From contig JAKZMJ010000029.1 in the NCBI GenBank assembly GCA_030491005.1, positions 1 through 57,927 on the forward strand: a stretch of DNA of 57,927 bases, in the 5' to 3' direction. A program made the translations under genes and the position numbers. The notes beneath the pieces are model-generated. The model did not search any database. It saw only the letters and a program-made list of their open reading frames with translations, and was not told the origin of the DNA. Position 1 is the first letter of the stretch; every line of letters starts with the position of its first letter. Shown piece by piece: positions 57,296 through 57,927 of this stretch. Source of the DNA: Sulfurospirillum sp. Its GTDB lineage: Bacteria; Campylobacterota; Campylobacteria; Campylobacterales; Arcobacteraceae.

Positions 57296-57927
57296 ATGTT
57301 CAAAAATAAAACTTTATTAATAACAGGTGGTACAGGTTCTTTCGGGAATGCTGTAATGAACAGATTTTTAGATACTGATATTAAAGAGATTCGTATATTT
57401 TCTCGTGATGAAAAGAAACAAGATGATATGAGAAAATTATATAAAAATGATAAACTTAAATTTTACATAGGTGATGTAAGAGACTTGTCAAGCGTAAAAA
57501 ATGCAATGTATGGAGTGGATTATATATTTCATGCTGCAGCATTAAAACAAGTACCTTCGTGTGAGTTCTTTCCTCTTGAAGCAGTTAAAACAAATGTATT
57601 AGGAACTGATAATGTTCTTACAGCTGCTATTGAAGGTGGAGTAAAAAAAGTTATATGTTTATCTACTGATAAAGCAGCATATCCTATTAATGCAATGGGG
57701 ATATCTAAAGCAATGATGGAAAAAGTATTTGTAGCTAAATCAAAAACTGTAGATCCTAATAAAACTTTAATCTGTGGAACAAGATACGGAAATGTTATGG
57801 CATCACGTGGTTCTGTTATTCCGTTATTTATAGAGCAGATAAAAAATGGAGAACCATTAACGGTAACTGATCTTAATATGACTAGATTTTTAATGAGTCT
57901 AGAAGATGCAGTTGAACTTGTAATATT
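57296..57927 (+). CDS. capE/fnlA: CapE/FnlA-type UDP-GlcNAc 4,6-dehydratase/5-epimerase (cut by window end)
   Basis: The first 210 residues of an extended short-chain dehydrogenase. LLITGGTGSFGNAVMNRF is the NAD(P) Rossmann motif; FSRDEKKQDDMRKLY, AAALKQVPSCEFFPLEAVKTN and STDKAAYPINAMGISKAMMEK are characteristic of CapE/FnlA, in which the usual catalytic Tyr of YxxxK is Met. The enzyme converts UDP-GlcNAc to a 4-keto-6-deoxy-L-sugar, the first step to UDP-L-FucNAc. GGAG lies before ATG 57296, ten bases after the GT4 stop. The rest of the gene, and probably capF/fnlB and capG/fnlC, lie beyond the window. Confidence 0.92.
   Translation, partial: MFKNKTLLITGGTGSFGNAVMNRFLDTDIKEIRIFSRDEKKQDDMRKLYKNDKLKFYIGDVRDLSSVKNAMYGVDYIFHAAALKQVPSCEFFPLEAVKTNVLGTDNVLTAAIEGGVKKVICLSTDKAAYPINAMGISKAMMEKVFVAKSKTVDPNKTLICGTRYGNVMASRGSVIPLFIEQIKNGEPLTVTDLNMTRFLMSLEDAVELVI

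Noticed and set aside
1-57927. Alternative genetic code or programmed frameshifting as the cause of broken frames
   Set aside because: TGA and TAA act as normal stops in intact genes and TGG codes for Trp; the breaks have no common slippery motif or structure and hit unrelated genes.

Overview
The window reads as chromosome of a low-GC (roughly 25-30% by eye), Gram-positive anaerobe of the Bacillota, most likely Clostridia. Support: a single-chain pyruvate:ferredoxin oxidoreductase, S-layer proteins with SLH domains, the purR-spoVG-glmU-prs gene order known from Bacillota, LCP cell-wall enzymes, a BioY biotin transporter, strong AGGAGG-type ribosome sites with TTG/GTG starts, and no outer-membrane genes. 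The standard bacterial code fits: TGG encodes Trp and TGA is used as a stop. No rRNA, tRNA or CRISPR array was seen.

A dominant technical feature is the number of broken reading frames. About 25 genes are interrupted by single-base shifts, many in A or T runs, including genes expected to be essential (murC, prs, purR, por). They are annotated here as whole genes spanning the breaks, because sequence error is the simplest explanation. The exceptions called pseudogenes are an IS5-type transposase relic and a decayed LytTR/GHKL two-component pair.

Layout. 1-8.7 kb: por, NhaC antiporter and HAD protein, SRPBCC protein, truA, bioY under a BirA-like operator, and a beta-CASP hydrolase. 9-16.6 kb: a lipoprotein with a glycosyl-hydrolase-like domain, cls and lspA, an IS200/IS605-like relic, an EamA transporter, two tandem LCP genes and a LytTR regulator. 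16.6-22.8 kb: a variable region with a dead IS5 transposase, split GHKL kinase genes, a second IS200/IS605-like relic, a divergent pair of XRE regulators around a shared operator region, a predicted pseudokinase and an atypical LytTR protein. 22.8-32 kb: a small-multidrug-export family protein, galE, two tandem Wzz-like proteins, a histidine-rich repeat membrane protein and two SLH proteins, which together look like a surface-assembly block. 32.3-37.7 kb: murC, purR (with PurBox-like sites), spoVG, a glmU with a shrunken uridylyltransferase half, and prs. 37.8-44.8 kb: the decayed LytTR/GHKL pair, small membrane or secreted proteins, an ADP-ribosylglycohydrolase, a DUF4184-like protein, a flavodoxin and an OmpR-type two-component system. 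45-52.3 kb: a coiled-coil protein, a secreted transglutaminase-like protein, a GtrB-type glycosyltransferase, GtrA, an SLH protein and a GT39-like transferase, a gene set resembling a three-component surface glycosylation system. 52.3-54.2 kb: a DarTG-type ADP-ribosylation toxin-antitoxin pair with an operator-like palindrome filling its promoter spacer. 54.5 kb to the end: the start of an exopolysaccharide locus (MarR-type regulator, priming sugar transferase, WbuB-like GT4, CapE/FnlA), which suggests N-acetyl-L-fucosamine in the polymer.

The common theme is the cell envelope: S-layer proteins, glycopolymer synthesis and attachment, and several regulators of the peptide-sensing type interspersed with mobile-element relics.
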